In this document: one piece after another, positions 63,561 through 64,000 of the stretch | Layout of the letters: every line of letters begins with the position of its first letter | How positions within the stretch are numbered: the first letter of the stretch is position 1 | Source: Nepenthes gracilis | Lineage: Eukaryota > Streptophyta > Magnoliopsida > Caryophyllales > Nepenthaceae | DNA: 64,000 bases | NCBI GenBank assembly: GCA_033239525.1 | Contig: BSYO01000035.1 | Location: forward strand, 9,552,627-9,616,626 | Direction: 5' to 3' | Position numbers and translations under genes: made by a program | The notes under the pieces: model-generated | What the model saw: only the letters and a program-made list of their open reading frames with translations | Database searches by the model: none | Told to the model about the DNA's origin: nothing

Positions 63561-64000
63561 CATCATAGAACGCCTAAAAATGGCTTATTAGGGACGGACG
63601 ATTGAGGGTCTAGACTAGAGGAGTTAGTTTCAAGGTAGCCCACAAATGTGTCAAGGTCATTACCATCTAAATCATCAAACTCCTTTAACTTAGATTTATA
63701 TATTAATTCTTCAAGGAGTTCCTCGTTTATTCCATCTTATCCATCAATTAATAAGATTTTACGTAGATATTTGGAAGAAAAATATCTAAAACCTTTACAG
63801 TTGAAGCACTATAATTGAGAATTTCTTCTCAAGGTTTCAATGATCTTTCCTTGGACCTCCCTGGCAGGGGATATGGTGGATGGAGGGGGTTCTAAGATAA
63901 ATTTAGAATTTGCAATAGAAGTATAACATGTTGATTGATGACACGGTGTCCTAGTAACTAATTCAAAGTCTCAAACCAAATTACACACATGATCCAAAGT
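63561..64000 (-). pseudogene. Gag 3' end of the right-edge chromovirus
   Basis: From 63820 downward: CFNCKGFRYFSSKYLRK, a decayed CCHC knuckle (usually CYKCHGFGHFQADCPNRK), followed by an acidic linker with ELLEELIYKSKLKEFDDLDG. The upstream gag is outside the window. Confidence 0.6.

Larger units (their letters stand above)
61709..64000 (-). mobile_element. Chromovirus (Ty3/gypsy), minus strand, internally deleted, continuing past the window
   Basis: A 379-bp LTR (61709-62087, minus strand TGTGAACATC… to …ACCCTACA) is preceded on its coding side by a chromodomain/integrase tail, then protease and a decayed gag knuckle. The RT, RNase H and integrase core are missing: the protease region (to 62846) runs straight into the integrase C-terminus (62840 downward). 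The insertion interrupts the C 3' LTR; the expected TSD CCTAG (61704-61708) cannot be checked because the other end is outside. Confidence 0.85.

Overview
This is nuclear DNA of a land plant, almost certainly a flowering plant. The evidence is a relic of a plant receptor-like cytoplasmic kinase (PBL34/35/36 type), plant-type Ty3/gypsy (chromovirus and Tat) and Ty1/copia LTR retrotransposons, and plant L1-type LINEs. Nothing looks bacterial or organellar, and I see no rRNA, tRNA or CRISPR. Nearly the whole window is old, mutated, nested retrotransposon. No complete functional host gene is visible.

Layout. (1) 1-1858: intron-less fragments of an unrecognised gene and of a PBL-type kinase, fused in one frame and followed by the tail of a gypsy pol gene, a polypurine tract and a short LTR. 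This looks like host-gene sequence carried inside an LTR retrotransposon. (2) 1859-2978: anonymous DNA with an internal direct duplication. (3) 2979-36190: a 33-kb nest. The outermost element (J, gypsy, LTRs about 3.6 kb) holds a LINE in its 5' LTR (A), a LINE scrap in gag (I), a solo LTR in pol (S), and a copia-type element (D) in its 3' LTR. D's own 3' LTR was hit by an 12-kb gypsy element (B) and by an ORF1-only LINE (E). B was in turn hit by a LINE (F). Most junctions show target-site duplications (TSDs), so the insertion order can be read directly. (4) 36260-49476: a GC-richer Tat-lineage gypsy element (K) on the minus strand. It has a decayed gag-pol, a LINE (G) in its integrase, and, between integrase and 3' LTR, three consecutive plus-strand units. 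Each unit has a TATA-like box, an ORF and an AATAAA, and one has a clean 79-nt intron. (5) 49636-53153: a minus-strand LINE (H) with ORF1, endonuclease and tail but no RT core. (6) 53154-56125: the only likely remaining single-copy host DNA, with the 3' end of an unidentified minus-strand gene and three tandem copies of a 400-bp repeat in its putative intron. (7) 56126-61708: gypsy element C, related to B, with minisatellites in its LTR. (8) 61709-64000: a minus-strand chromovirus, internally deleted, inserted in C's 3' LTR and running off the window.

The most unusual structure is the triple antisense transcription-unit array in K. Antisense extra ORFs are known in Tat elements, but three tandem promoter/poly(A) units, one with an intron, deserve a check. 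Other notable points are the gene capture at the left edge, the HAL1-like ORF1-only LINE, and the 16-bp repeat that brackets the 33-kb nest. Element boundaries were found by eye from LTR and empty-site comparison. Boundaries with an exact TSD are reliable to the base; others are approximate.
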